Positions 1 through 10,930 of a DNA stretch of 64,000 nt are shown piece after piece. The notes below the pieces were generated by a model. The model had not been told where the DNA came from. It worked only from the letters and a program-made list of their open reading frames with translations, and made no database searches. This DNA is from Oscheius sp. JU75. Its lineage: Eukaryota; Nematoda; Chromadorea; Rhabditida; Rhabditidae. A program made the position numbers and the translations under genes. The first letter of the stretch is position 1. Each line of letters starts with the position of its first letter. The stretch covers positions 3,100,001-3,164,000 of the forward strand of contig JASJZC010000002.1 of NCBI GenBank assembly GCA_037178855.1. The letters are read 5' to 3'.

Positions 1-534
1 TACCCTCGATTGACGACGTGATGGACGGATGGCGGTTTGTTTTTCCTGCTCTCACTTTAGAGAAAAAATCTCGCTGTCGCACCCGTGAAACCTAGGCAGG
101 GAGAACACCGAGAGGAAACGGTAGCGCGCGTATCCCTCGTACCATCTCGGTAATGGTTGAGAATAGGGTCCATTGTTGCTTGACTGCATTCGCTTACAGC
201 AGCCGCAAGGGGACATTGGTCTCTCTCTTGACCAAGGGACTGAGATCACCACCGCACCAGCAAATATTTTTGGAATCCCCTCGCAAGAGCGGGAACAAGA
301 ACAAACTTGGGAGGGAAGGAACATTGGCACTCTCGTTATTAGTTTACAGAACCTTGGCTCATCCTCTCCCCAACCTTTCCCTTCCTGTCTCTGTCAATCT
401 GTCCCACATACCATGTTGATGCTGACCTGTCTCTATTCAATTGTCTACCCCTGTCCTGTATTGACAACTCGTCGCACTCTGTCTCTCACTGCTCTGTTGG
501 CCGAACTATCATTGTAAATCTCTAGTGTGACTAG

Positions 535-1021
535 TTTTGGCTTGATCTAACGGACAGGTAAACATCCGTATAGGACAACAGATCCACTTCTAGAGTTTGA
601 TTTCAACAGTGAACTTTTCAGAGGCCCGGTTCCTGTCTTCGACTACCAGCGTCAGATGCCCATCTCCCGTAGTCAGAGTGCTCACAACATCTACCACGAC
701 GTACATTTATCCCGATTTTAGGAAATATATGCTTATTCAGAACCGTCCCGGAGCCAGTGTGACATACTTCCAGCCAGCTAGAGAGGACTTTGACGAGAAT
801 GTCGGAGCCCGTGTTCAGAGAATGAGAGATTTTGAAGGCAAATTTGAAAGGTTTGCCTACTGTCGTGCTATATAAAGTGAAAGAAATTCAGAGGAGAGCA
901 GTTTTTTCGTGCCTCCGAGACCCAGCTACGGCAGAGGAGCGCAGCCTCGCGCATGGATCTTACAATATCTGCCGGTCGAGCCAGCTCGCCGCCGCGTCGT
1001 GGTGGGCCGATCGGCCTCTAG
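535..1021 (+). CDS. Unidentified gene, C-terminal exons (5' part unresolved)
   Basis: Four exons join in phase: 535-557, 610-700, 741-850 and 892-1021, with introns of 52, 40 and 41 nt. Together they encode 117 residues and a TAG stop at 1019-1021. The middle is polar and rich in R, D and F (ARVQRMRDFEGKFERGEQFF); the tail is basic with R, S, P and G (SPPRRGGPIGL). I recognise no domain. An AATAAA at 1328-1333 could be the polyadenylation signal. An open stretch after an acceptor near 200 may hold an upstream exon of the same gene, but I could not join it. The intron phases are the main reason for believing the gene is real. Confidence 0.5.
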
Positions 1022-2191
1022 GCGTCGTTTAAAAAGACGGAAGAGCTCGCGAAGACGGTACACTGGAGCTGTCAGCTTCAGTGAGGTCGTCACCAGCATC
1101 TTCTAATTCATTGTACAAATATTAACTAACTTTGCTTGTGTTTACAGTCTCTTGAAGTGCAGAGACACCGTCGCTAGTCTTTTAGACACCATTAGTCGTT
1201 TATTGCGTAGCCCTTTTGGTGATGGGATTCAATCGCCGAGTAGTAAACTATTCATTCATGTGTCGTATATCAAGTTATTAGCTGGGGCCCGAAGTCTACT
1301 CGACCTTCCCTACCTTCTTGTTTCGTAAATAAACATTAACCACGAAATCATATCTCAGGTCGAGAGACTTAGCTTCTTCAGAGCAAAATCATCTAACAAT
1401 TAGCAATACTCGTATCGAGTCTACGACATCGTCGAAGCCTAGAAGGTAGCTAATCTGAAACACTAGCTATCGAGATCGCTCATGGGGAACAAGCTTGTGA
1501 TCCAGCTCTGTTAGATGCCGCGACGACCAGGCTCGGTTCAAGGCAGTGGTCAACTCTAAAGAAGTTAGGAAATATATAACCATGGACTTCTCATATCTCG
1601 TGTGAGGGACAGTTTTTTAGTTTCAAACCAGCCGTCCTTTTGCGTTCAGTTTGCAGCTGCGCCGCTTCGTAGCATCAAAAGGCTTCCAGCGGCTTCATTG
1701 GGGCAAAAGCCAAGTTCTAGAGTGCACTTAAAGTTGACTTGCCACTAAATTTTAGGCAATAACTGTTTCTGAACAACAACTTCTGGACAACATTATGGGC
1801 TCGCTTCTGTTCCGTGACCTCGGACAAACAAATAAACATACAAACAAACATCCAAACAGAATCCGCCACAGAAGTCATCGCGCTTTAGATAGTAGAGATA
1901 TTCCCAGTTTTTTGGATCGCAGCCGAGCTACCCTGACAGAAGCAACGTTTTTCCAGAGACGCATCTCCCAAACTGATTCGGTTTGGCTTGAATTGCAAAT
2001 AGTAATTTTTGTCACAAAGTAACTGACAAATTATCAATGAGGGCTTCAGACAGACAGGCACAGAGACTTTTGGGCATTTAGAACTCAGGCGAGCCAAAGA
2101 ATAAAGGCAGTCCGAAAGACATGGAACTCTTTCTGGAAACATTACGATGAGAGGACCGTTCGATTATACCCATTCACAGCATAATTGAGCC
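1022..2191. other. Intergenic, no convincing gene; contains one copy of a dispersed repeat
   Basis: No exon chain was found here. The stretch 1799-1905 is similar to 10850-10930 (entered separately). The rest is AT/GC-balanced spacer. Confidence 0.5.
1799..1905 (+). repeat. Dispersed repeat, copy 1
   Basis: It shares with 10850-10930 a CCTCGGA block, an AAACAAA/AAACA-rich stretch and an identical GCTTTAGATAGTAGAGAT block near its end. Spacing is conserved apart from an extra ~25 nt of AAAC-type repeats here. In the same frame both copies read ALDSRD. The copies lie 9 kb apart on the same strand, so this is an interspersed and not a tandem repeat. Family unknown. Confidence 0.55.
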
Positions 2192-2335
2192 ATGTGTCCG
2201 CTGGTTAATCCTGCTCAAAAGCGACGGCCTGGCCCCTTGTATTGTCTCCCGGGGTGCTCATCTCGCGTCCGCCCGCTTTCTCTGTACTTTGGGGACAGGG
2301 CCAGCTTTGAGAAGACACTTTCTTTCTCCTACTCA

Positions 2336-2779
2336 ATGCCGAGAAATCGTCTTCATCATGGTAAGTACACTGTAGCTAATCTGACAAATCCAGCTTTCAG
2401 GTGTCTTCCTGACCAGCGTTCTTCGTGACCTCCTCGACCGTCTTCTCACCGTGATCGGCTGCTGCAATCCGGAACTTTCTCCATCAAAGAAGAGGAACAA
2501 AAAGACGGTACGGTCCGAACCCTCTGGTGTGACTGAAAGTTCTGAGAGAGTCTTTGAGAGTGTGACAGAGATTGAAGGTGAGTCGACTCATTCTCTCTTC
2601 ACTCTACGAAATAGACAGTTCCAGAAGGAATGGCCCTTCGCGCCGGTTCAGTCAATGAGTGCCTACTGAGACTTCTTGAGCTGCTGGAAGAACAGGGATC
2701 TGTCCCCCTGTCTGTCAATATTGTCACACGACCTATCCTCGAGACCTTCTTCAAAAGAAACCACACCAACTTTTTGTGA
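2336..2779 (+). CDS. Small unidentified gene convergent with the kinesin
   Basis: Exons 2336-2360 (or from an upstream in-frame ATG at 2192), 2401-2577 and 2619-2779 join in phase, with 40- and 41-nt introns. The product is 120 residues (168 from the upstream ATG). It has a leucine-rich helical segment (VLRDLLDRLLTVIG), a K/R/S/E-rich linker, and a helical C-terminal part (LLRLLELLEEQ) ending in FKRNHTNFL. I do not recognise a family. The TGA at 2777-2779 is only 7 nt from the stop of the kinesin gene on the other strand. The start is uncertain: frames upstream of 2336 are open in two registers. Confidence 0.5.
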
Positions 2780-2786
2780 TAAAAAA

Positions 2787-5142
2787 TCATTTTCGTTGAG
2801 CAGTGTCGACAATCTTTTTCGGTGTTCCCGTTGTACTTCTTCTTGCGGCGGTGTCTCGTTTCAAGGTGCCGGATCTTAACAAACGATATTTTTGTGGTAT
2901 CCGAGACTCACTTCGTCTGTACGCAGCCAATCTTCTCGGCAAAATTCATGCTACTGACGGACTCAGTCACGTGCTTCGAATCGGGAGAGAGATGAACTAT
3001 GACCAGCGTCTTACTGTCACCATCTAAAAAAGTTTTTGTTTTGGAAAGAGACATGTACTCACTCAAACTGTCCTCAAGAATCCGCGTTAGTTGACAATTC
3101 CTGAAAGGGATGTGTCTCTGGTTCTGCCTGAGAGCCAGAACGACATTTCCGAGCTCGGAAAGGGACTTGTTGATGGCTTGGGCTTCTTTCAGTAGTTGAC
3201 CAGTTGCATTGGTCTGGGACACTCGCTCAGATCCGGCCAGATCCACCAAATTGAGGTGACCTGAAGGAAAAAGTCAATTACTGTTACTATCCCTCTGTCT
3301 CTATGTCCATTTTCCAACCTCTCAAACTAACCGGTACTGATTTGTTCCGTCAGCTTGTTCTTTGCCGTTACCGTCACTCTCACAATGACATGCGATCTAC
3401 TCGATTCTGCATTGGCATCCGTCGCCGCCATCGCCTTGTTCTTCTTTCCCTCCTGTAGTACTTCAGCCACATGTTCTGTAGATACAACCTCAACCATCTT
3501 CAGTTTAGGGATAGACATCTGTCCATTCTCTGCTTGTCTAATAGACAAGTTTGTGTTAGTCACGTTCAAAAGATCCCTGAACAAACATTGTTATATTCTT
3601 ACTAGTACTGTAACTACCTAAGCTTTTCGTTATAAATCTCCATCATCGAGACAGTGATACTGTAATGAACATCACCGCTCTTCTCATTCGCAGCCTCGAA
3701 AAGTTGTCGAATCGCCCGTTGGTTGATTCCAGGATTGGCTGATGGACCCTCCATGGTGTAGGTTTTTCCGCTGCCTGTGTGTCCATAGGCGAAAATACAG
3801 ACATTGTAGCCGTCGATACAGCTCGTGATGATGGGAGACACTTCCTCGAAGATCTGGAAATTAGGATTGAGAGAATGACAGTGACCAGATTTAAATACCT
3901 ACCTGTTCCTGACTGAAACACGTCGGAATGACCCGGTCAGCACTTTTGCATATCTTACTACCCGTCGGCTGCTTTAAATGGACCATTCCTGAAACAATGT
4001 CTATTCCGAAACCGCCAAATCTCTTACCAGAATCCATGCTATCCACTTCCAGAGCTGGGAGCTCCGTGATCTCCCCCAATTGTGGCCTAATCCTATAGAA
4101 GACCCGTATGTTTCCGTTCATTTCTACTAGCTGATTGTGTAACTGCTTCCTCTTTTCCATCTCGGCCTTGTATCGTCCTATGAGTACTCGGAAAAAGTCG
4201 ACAGTCTTGGATTCCAACATCATTCGAACCTGAACAGAGTGAGTCAGGCCACTAGTTACAGAAAGTGATGTCAAGGAGGCAAACATGGTGTGAGGCTCAA
4301 GTAGTAAACAGTTCAAAGCACAATTTTGACTATCTGTTATAGACATGATTCGGCTAAGAAAAACTGACACACCTCTTGCATGCAGACACTGAATGCATCC
4401 TTCGTATCCAGAGCCAGCTGCTTCAGTTCGTTCTGAAATCCAAAGTTCTACAAATTTCACTGTTGCAAACCTTTTCAGCCTTGAGTTCTGTGGCTATCCT
4501 CTGTAGTTTCTTCAGATTCCCGTCGTCTACTATCGATTTGGCCATCTGGCTGTAGGCTATGACTTCTGGCTTCGGACTGGAAAAGATTTGTTTGGAAATG
4601 AACTGGAAAGAGGGGAGATAGAGACAGTCACTTACCTCATTCTCCTCTCCTCGGTCATGTCGCTCTCATAGTCCTCGTCCGTCTCCACAATCTGCCCAAT
4701 CCTGTCCTGTCGCTGGGCATGAGCCAGAGTTATCTTTAGCCTCTGGTTCTCGTCTGACAGTACTCCAAAATCGACGGAAAGGACTGAAATTCCCTTCAAC
4801 ATGCGCATACTGCTCACATAGCTGCTGGCACGACCTGAACACACTGCTCTTCCAAAACATTTTTGTGACTAGTCTAGAAGCTGGAAAAAGCAGGCCCAAA
4901 GAGGCAATGGTTAGCAGTGATGCAGTGGTTGTAGATGCCTAGGTGGTCAACCCACCATTGATGAACTCTTCCATGTTGTGAATTCTGGCCTCCTGCTCGT
5001 CTATGATGTCCTCTAGGTTCCTAATCAGACGATCTTTTGTCTCCAGGTGCGTCTCCAGAATCCGCATCTGTAGTCGCATATTGACCAGCTCCACCTCATG
5101 AATGTACTTGCATTGCTGGAAGTAGTCTGTCTCCGGCTCCAT
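2787..5142 (-). CDS. klp-3-like: Kinesin-14, C-terminal motor (KLP-3/KIFC3 type)
   Basis: Minus-end-directed microtubule motor. Eleven exons join in phase: 5142-4956, 4834-4636, 4576-4471, 4432-4373, 4229-4028, 3988-3903, 3853-3618, 3576-3332, 3260-3063, 3023-2912 and 2874-2787, giving 572 residues. The first ~200 residues are coiled coil. The neck and motor start at MNGNIRVFYRIRP, the kinesin-14 arrangement with the motor at the C-terminus. P-loop GHTGSGKTYTMEG, switch I NAESSRSH and switch II LVDLAGSE are all intact. The tail is basic with T/S and resembles KIFC3 tails. An in-frame TAG lies just upstream of the ATG. C. elegans KLP-3 is of similar length. Several introns are only 37-39 nt, and the last uses a TTAAG acceptor. 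Confidence 0.93.
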
Positions 5143-7296
5143 TACCTAACAGTTTCTGATAAGGGAGAATAAAAGAGAGAAGAAGAAAGAGTTAAGAAGG
5201 TCAGTCATAGAGGCAGAGATTGGGCAACAAACATTGGGTAGGCTAACAAGGACAGAGGAACAGAGAGTCCTACCAAGACAGTGAAAGAGACAGAACGAAC
5301 CTACTGAGACAGCGAGCCATGCTAGAATTCTTTGAACGAGCCAGAAGCTCTTGGACGAAGTGTTGTCAATGATTTGAAGAGTTTGTTTTGTTTTGGAAAA
5401 GTGTTTCTACAGTAATTTCTCGAAGTAAAACATTTGAAATCGGAAACATTATCTCTTGGATTCAAATAATTACATCGAATGGTTCTCACAAAGAGTAGCC
5501 TACTGTCTTCTCTGAATAATAGGAGTAATTTGTAGACATTTTGTTAGCGAGGAAGTGGCAAAATAGACAAACAATCTCTTTTGGCTGATAACAGCTGAGG
5601 AAAGAGTCCACGGAAGAACGAGGTGACCATGCTGGCAAAAGAGACACACAGGTCCTGTGTGTTCCTTCCCACTTGATCCGTATTTGTTCAAAAGATATCA
5701 GAACGTTTGACTGTTCTCTTTTCCCGAAAAGGTTCATGGGAATATGACGTTTACTGAGAGGAAGAGAGGTCAGTAGGAGATCTAATTGGAACCTTCAGGA
5801 GGTTCCATTTCGAGGGAGACAGTACATGCCCATTTTAGAAGAAAAAGGGAGGACAAGTGACCTCGTCGCTCCTCTTGAGACCAATTTGTCGAAAAAGGGG
5901 TGACTAGTTTCGGAAGATTGAGTATCTTTATGGCAAAGGAAGTAGAATGACCGCTGACCACACCCCTGTGTGGGAAAGAGAGAGGCCAAATGACCCTCCC
6001 CGGATCGATTCTGCGACACATATGCCTATTCCGCCCTGGGGAAGAAATGTTTCAGGAATTCCGTCCTGATGCCCCTAAAAAATCAGCTGAATGGCAGGGA
6101 TGCGAGCAAACAAGCGGAGGAGTTCCACAGAGGGAACCTGTCCTGTCTTTCCACGTGAAGATGCAATTAGACATACTCAAAAGCGAAAAGTCTTGTCAGG
6201 GCCGCTCGAAAGCAGCCCCTCACGCAAAAATTTAGCTGTAGGCGAATTCCAACTCGGAACTGCCTTACGGGTCAGCCGTCCCCAAAGTGCAATGGGACAG
6301 CCTCACCATACCGTCACTGCCTTCTTGATCGCAATGGACCGGCCAGCCAGGTAAGTTTATTAATGAAGCAACAGCAATGACCCCACGCTACGCGGGTGAC
6401 GAGAGGATATGGGTGGGACACGCTACGAATGCGTAGCTTGCTCTTCACCTTAATATTAAAAAACTCGCTTTTTTCTGTGCAAAACATGATTTTCAAGCTT
6501 AGTGACGTTTTGCAAAGTTGTAGTTTTTTATCTGTTCTACAACTTTGTAAAACATTACGAAGTCAGAAACTGTCAGCTTCTGACCGAAACAGGCGCGATA
6601 AACGGGGACATTTGAAAGGCCATTTTCTCGATGGAACGGCTATAAATTCAGCTATAATACCCCGACAACAGCCGAGAAGGGAAAGGGAGTGAGAGAGTAA
6701 TTGTGAGGTCGCTGGCAGAGAGACCCACGTGTAAACAGGTGTTGTGGCCGTAACTCGATCCTTTCAGACTGTCAAAAGCGAGTCGGGCATATTGAGAGTG
6801 AGTCCATTATGGAGACCAGACGATTAGTAGCTAACCTGGCCAGGGAGGGAGCGGTATTATAATGGATGGATGGCGCCAGCTGCAAAAACTGGTAGCTTCC
6901 GACACCAAATAGGTCTGCTGCTATTTGGTTGGCACGAGGATGAAGAGACCGAACAAAATTGGGGAGCTGTAGTAACTGGTCGGGAGCGGGACAAACATGG
7001 GGAATGTTTGGGTATCGATATACATTTGCTCTGGCGAAAAGAACAAGGACTGGGTTAAAAAAAAATATTGCCACTATGTCTTTGGCATGGGCGGGATTCG
7101 CACCCGTCTATTCGTCGACTCTTATGTATATGTATAACAGTACATCACCTTTTTGGACTTCACACAGACGGACAAACCCATGACTTGCGTTTAATAGAAT
7201 GGCTTTTCAGACGACGACCGACTGTCAAAGTTCGCATCAGCCGTAGATAGCAGAAAACGTTAAAATATTGCTTTCACAATACGCTTGAAAGTTTAT
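5143..7296. other. Intergenic between two minus-strand genes
   Basis: About 2.1 kb with no supported gene. ORFs present are short and unlike coding sequence. An 11-bp perfect inverted repeat lies at 6513-6523/6537-6547. A tRNA T-arm-like box followed by a T-run lies on the minus strand near 7050-7110. Confidence 0.45.
6513..6547. repeat. Short perfect inverted repeat (hairpin)
   Basis: CAAAGTTGTAG at 6513-6523 is matched by CTACAACTTTG at 6537-6547, with a 13-nt loop; the pairing extends imperfectly outwards. Similar CAAAG(C/T)TGTAG and CTACAACTTTG words occur at 54.13-54.35 kb, suggesting a dispersed family. Confidence 0.6.
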
Positions 7297-10200
7297 TCAC
7301 TGTTCTCCATACTTGAAAACGAAGTAGTCGTAGTTGAACCAGCTGCCAGAGGTAAAGGATATCTTCAGCAAGGTCGATTCGGAAGTGATCTGGAATTTTT
7401 TAGAATACATCCTCGGCACAAGATACTGCCTCCTTTTCGACAATAAAAGATACCGTTCGAACTCCGGTGGCATGTGTGATACTAGAAAATACAAAAGTTG
7501 CAAGGGAAAATTCGGAACTTGCTTGAGGAAAGGAGCATTCCATACAGGAAGTAAGGAATTGTAGAAGGAAATCTGTCCGCCATCTCCATCAATCTGATAG
7601 TACAGAGTTCCTGTGACATTTGCACCGGATAGAAGCATGATGTCGTACTGGCAGGAAAGGCCTCCCACAGCCATGCGAGGATAGCCTGGGGAGTAGATCT
7701 GGATATCGATAGTTTTCTTATAAAGCTTCGAAGAGGATGCAACTGACCGTTCCTGAGTTATTTGTGAATAGAAGAGGCTGAGTATCGCAAAGGATAGGTG
7801 TTATAGGATCAGGCACGGCTGGCGTGCAACGAGTCACAGGATCTGTGAACACAACGGTAAGTAAATAGCCAAGAGAGTAGAAAATCAACAACAGCTATTG
7901 TCCTTTAAAAACTAACCTGTCACGCACACAGAGCCGATGCTCAGATTAGTCATTTTACATGGTGCATTGAACCATTGCCCCGCAGAGTCTGCGGCTTGAG
8001 ACGACAGCACACATGACCCGAGCGAAAGATTCTGCTGGCCTATAATTATTCAAAACAGTAAATGTACAATGTAAGTTTCGACCGACAGACCGGTTTAGAC
8101 GGTCCTGTCGTTTTCCGGTAAAATTTACAGTTACAAACGCCACCGTATCAAAAAACTTTGGGCTGCAATCCCAGTTCAATACATTCAGACCGAGGCCGGA
8201 CGAACCTCGACCGTACCTTGTGGTTCAACAAAAGTTCGCTTCAGTAATTAAAACTAAAAGCAAAACAGAAAAATAAGTTGAACAAGTAAATCTGTGCTGT
8301 TGGGCCTCGAGAATCGGGCGGCAACAAGTCTACAGATATTTTTTTCCGGAAAGTAAAAGCTAGATACTCAGCTTTGGAGTCCCGAAAGAAAAATTATCGG
8401 TAATAGTTCGGCAGGCGGCTCGGTTCATTCAAACGGGTATTCGCGCACTTTTTTTGAATTCGGCGGGATTTTGAAATCTTCTTCTCGTTTACGATTCCTA
8501 CGCCTTTTCACTGCTTTTCTCAACTTTTTGCCTTACCTTTTATGTCTTTTCTTGTTCGCTTCAAGAAATAAAAACTAAGACTGTCTTGTTCTTTGTTGGT
8601 ACAATCTGCTCCCGTCTGTTGGTCAACCGATAGGTGTCAATTATCATTATACAAGGCAGCTCTAGTTTATATTACTTGAAGAGAGCAAGAAAAGACATGA
8701 AAGGTAAGGTAAAACGTTGAGAAAAGCAGTGAAAAGGCGTAGGAATCGTAAACGAGAAGAAGATTTCAAAATCCCGCCGAATTCCAAAAAAGTGCGCGAA
8801 AACCCGTTTGAATGAACCGAGCCGCCTGCCGAACTATTACCAAACTATCGAGCTACGGTTGAGCTTCTTTTCTGAGCAGACCATAATCAAGCATAACCTC
8901 GTACCAAAATTGTTATAGTCGTAAACGCTGTTGTCATTCCACTGGAAGCTCTGTCCAGAGGATTGTAGACCAAGGTATGAGTAGTCATACGGCCTGTAAG
9001 TCCATTCGTATGCCAAGTATTCATAATGTAATTGATTTTGCTGCAAAACCTGAAGTGAACGAAGCTTAAAGCATAACTTGCATTTGCTGAGTGAATCGAA
9101 ACCATTTTGCCACATCTTGACTTACAGTAGCGTTCAACGTCGCTTATGGCTGTGGTGGACGTATAGAGATATGAGGTTGGAAAATAACATTTTCCGCGGT
9201 AGTAATAATACCCATGTAGGGCAGTACAGGGGAATTGTGCTATTAAAGAAAGGTTTATAGATTATACTCTTAACCTTACGAGTTACAGTTTGGTCTATTT
9301 GACAAAAGAATTGCTTCAGAGCAAAACATTTGCTTGAATACCAGAAGCCATTAGTACCATCGATATAGACACATGGCCCTGCATTGCTTGGTTCTCCTGT
9401 AATTTTTTTTGATTTTTTGCCGTCCTTCAGCCGATTTCACCGATCTAATTGACGTAAAAATAACTAGCGTTCAATTGGGGTATGTCTACTGTTGTCCTAT
9501 TCGCTTCCTTTCAGCCCCTCATCTTTCTGTCCTCTTGCCATCTTATATCCATTCTGATATCTTATATTCATGCTCCCTGTTACTTTGTCCACTTCCTATC
9601 ATTTGTCACTCCGCTGTTATTCTGCCACCTTCCGAAACGCTCCCTGTCATCTTGTCACCTCAATCTCGTCCATTCCCTGTCAGTACCCGTCACACTCCTG
9701 TCAAAGTCCTTGTCTTTCAGTCATCTTTCTATCCACCATCTTTGCTATCATGTCACCTTCTTGTCCTGTCAGCCGTTCAGCATTATATTAGTTCTCTGTC
9801 ACCTTTTTATCCACTTTTTCACTTTTCTGTCCACTCTATGTCACCCTGCCACTCTGCCATCTACCCGGCCGCCCACTAGTCACTCTCCTGGCAATCTGTC
9901 TATTTCCCCTTTCTCTTTCTGGAAAGTATTGTCATCTTTTACTCGACAAGTCGGTTTTTTGTGTCCGCGAACAAACAAATACACACAGAAAGCATAGTGC
10001 TTCAGTAAGTAAAGATGCCTACCAGCGGCAAAATTTCTGTAGATCACAGGATCCCCATTGTCGTATTGACAACTGGAGACATCGGTCGTGTTGCAAGTGA
10101 TTCCTAGCCAACATTGTTCACTTTGAACAAAATTATTCAGGCAAAACTGCATGAAGACCGTGTTGTCCTAAGAATAAGAAATAAGCGACCTAATGGCTAC

Positions 10201-10480
10201 TCACAAAAGCATTTTTAATCCTGAATAGGGATGCATAATCTGCTGCACAATACCCGTATGCATTGAAGCGATTCCTAAGATCAAACGACGGCTAAATTGT
10301 TTCATCAGATGTTATTCTCGCCTGTTTTCACCTCTATACAGCCGTATCTTGAGTCGTACTGGTAAAGAAAGGGACAATTCAGATCCGCTTCTGAATTCCT
10401 TGTCTTCTTTTTAAGAAGTAGAGAGACAAACCGATAAAAGTGGCAAATAGAAGAGTCGCAACTAGCTGTCGAAAAAGCAT
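7297..10480 (-). CDS. Secreted protein with two C-type lectin domains and a CUB domain
   Basis: Ten exons join in phase: 10480-10432, 10390-10360, 10274-10205, 10167-10023, 9396-9280, 9239-9050, 8993-8905, 8039-7917, 7842-7748 and 7698-7297, giving 436 residues. It begins with a signal peptide (MLFRQLVATLLFATFIEA). The first lectin-like domain has CWLGITC and DGTNGFWYSSKC; the second has GKMVSIHSANASY, YSYLGLQ and GQWFNAPC. The C-terminal CUB domain shows SGTIYSPGYPR and LSCQYDI, then an F-x-Y end (YDYFVFKY). CLEC-plus-CUB architecture is typical of nematode clec genes, often linked to gut or epidermal response to microbes; that role is inference. The calcium-binding EPN/QPD motifs of sugar-binding lectins are not obvious. 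Two long introns hold a CTGTC-rich tract and a foldback element. Confidence 0.85.
8399..8841. mobile_element. Foldback (MITE-like) element with ~170-bp inverted arms
   Basis: The left arm (8399 to about 8580) and right arm (about 8665 to 8841) are near-identical reverse complements with only a handful of mismatches, around a ~90-nt centre. The ends are GGTAATAG and CTATTACC. The flanks are AAATTATC (8391-8398) and AAACTATC (8842-8849), a 7-of-8 match and so a likely 8-bp target-site duplication. No transposase is inside. It sits in the 865-nt intron 8040-8904 of the lectin gene. An 8-bp duplication is typical of hAT-type insertion, but the termini do not identify a family. Confidence 0.85.
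9450..9930. repeat. CTGTC-rich pyrimidine island inside an intron
   Basis: On the + strand I count about eight CTGTC words in this stretch and no GACAG. They are spaced irregularly in C/T-rich sequence with frequent GTC and CAC words. It is part of the intron 9397-10022. The ORFs it contains are low-complexity and not genes. Confidence 0.5.
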
Positions 10481-10655
10481 GGCAATTGCTGATAATCTGC
10501 GAGCAACAGTTTAACAGCAAATAAAGATAACGATGGATTCAAAGTAACAAGCTGACAAGCTTACATCGTTTCGTTTGGTTAAAAAGCGGCGACAACACTA
10601 GTTGCCAGAAACCACCAAACAAACTGTTTACGAAAAGGATTGGAATTAGGGGTGG

Positions 10656-10680
10656 GCGGATAGCGGATTCGGCTATCCGC
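10656..10680. repeat. Inverted repeat in a GCGGAT/ATCCGC cluster
   Basis: GCGGATAGC (10656-10664) and GCTATCCGC (10672-10680) form a perfect 9-bp stem with a 7-nt loop. Further ATCCGC and GCGGAT words follow to about 10730. It lies between the lectin gene start and the coiled-coil gene. Confidence 0.6.
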
Positions 10681-10849
10681 ATCCGCGGATATTTGCGCTT
10701 TTTTGATATTCGCATCCGCATTGCAGATGCGGTTTTCGAAAGACATTACTATATGGATCCGCACAAAGTGCCTAAAGGCACGCTTTCTCGTTAAATCACA
10801 AACTCCAAAGTTGATTTGCAAATTTTAGACACTAATTGCCATTAAGTTA

Positions 10850-10930
10850 TCGCTTTTGTTTCGTGTCCTCGGAGAAACAAACAAATAAACAGAGTCCATC
10901 ACAACAGCATTAATGCTTTAGATAGTAGAG
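10850..10930 (+). repeat. Dispersed repeat, copy 2
   Basis: Partner of 1799-1905: shared CCTCGGA, an AAACAAA-rich tract and the GCTTTAGATAGTAGAGAT block. Downstream the reading frame stays open into a possible exon ending at 11001. Confidence 0.55.

Noticed and set aside
7075-7120. Minus-strand tRNA gene (T-arm GGGTGCGAATCCC followed by a T-run)
   Set aside because: No matching acceptor stem or A box at the right distance; at most a tRNA-derived scrap.
8887-9115. Apparent frameshift in the second lectin domain
   Set aside because: A 56-nt intron from 9049 down to 8994 restores phase and gives SFVHFRPYDYSYLG, so no frameshift is needed.
9409-9997. Long open frames of 156 and 171 codons on the + strand
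   Set aside because: They lie in a CTGTC/pyrimidine-rich island inside an intron of the lectin gene; composition is low-complexity in all frames.
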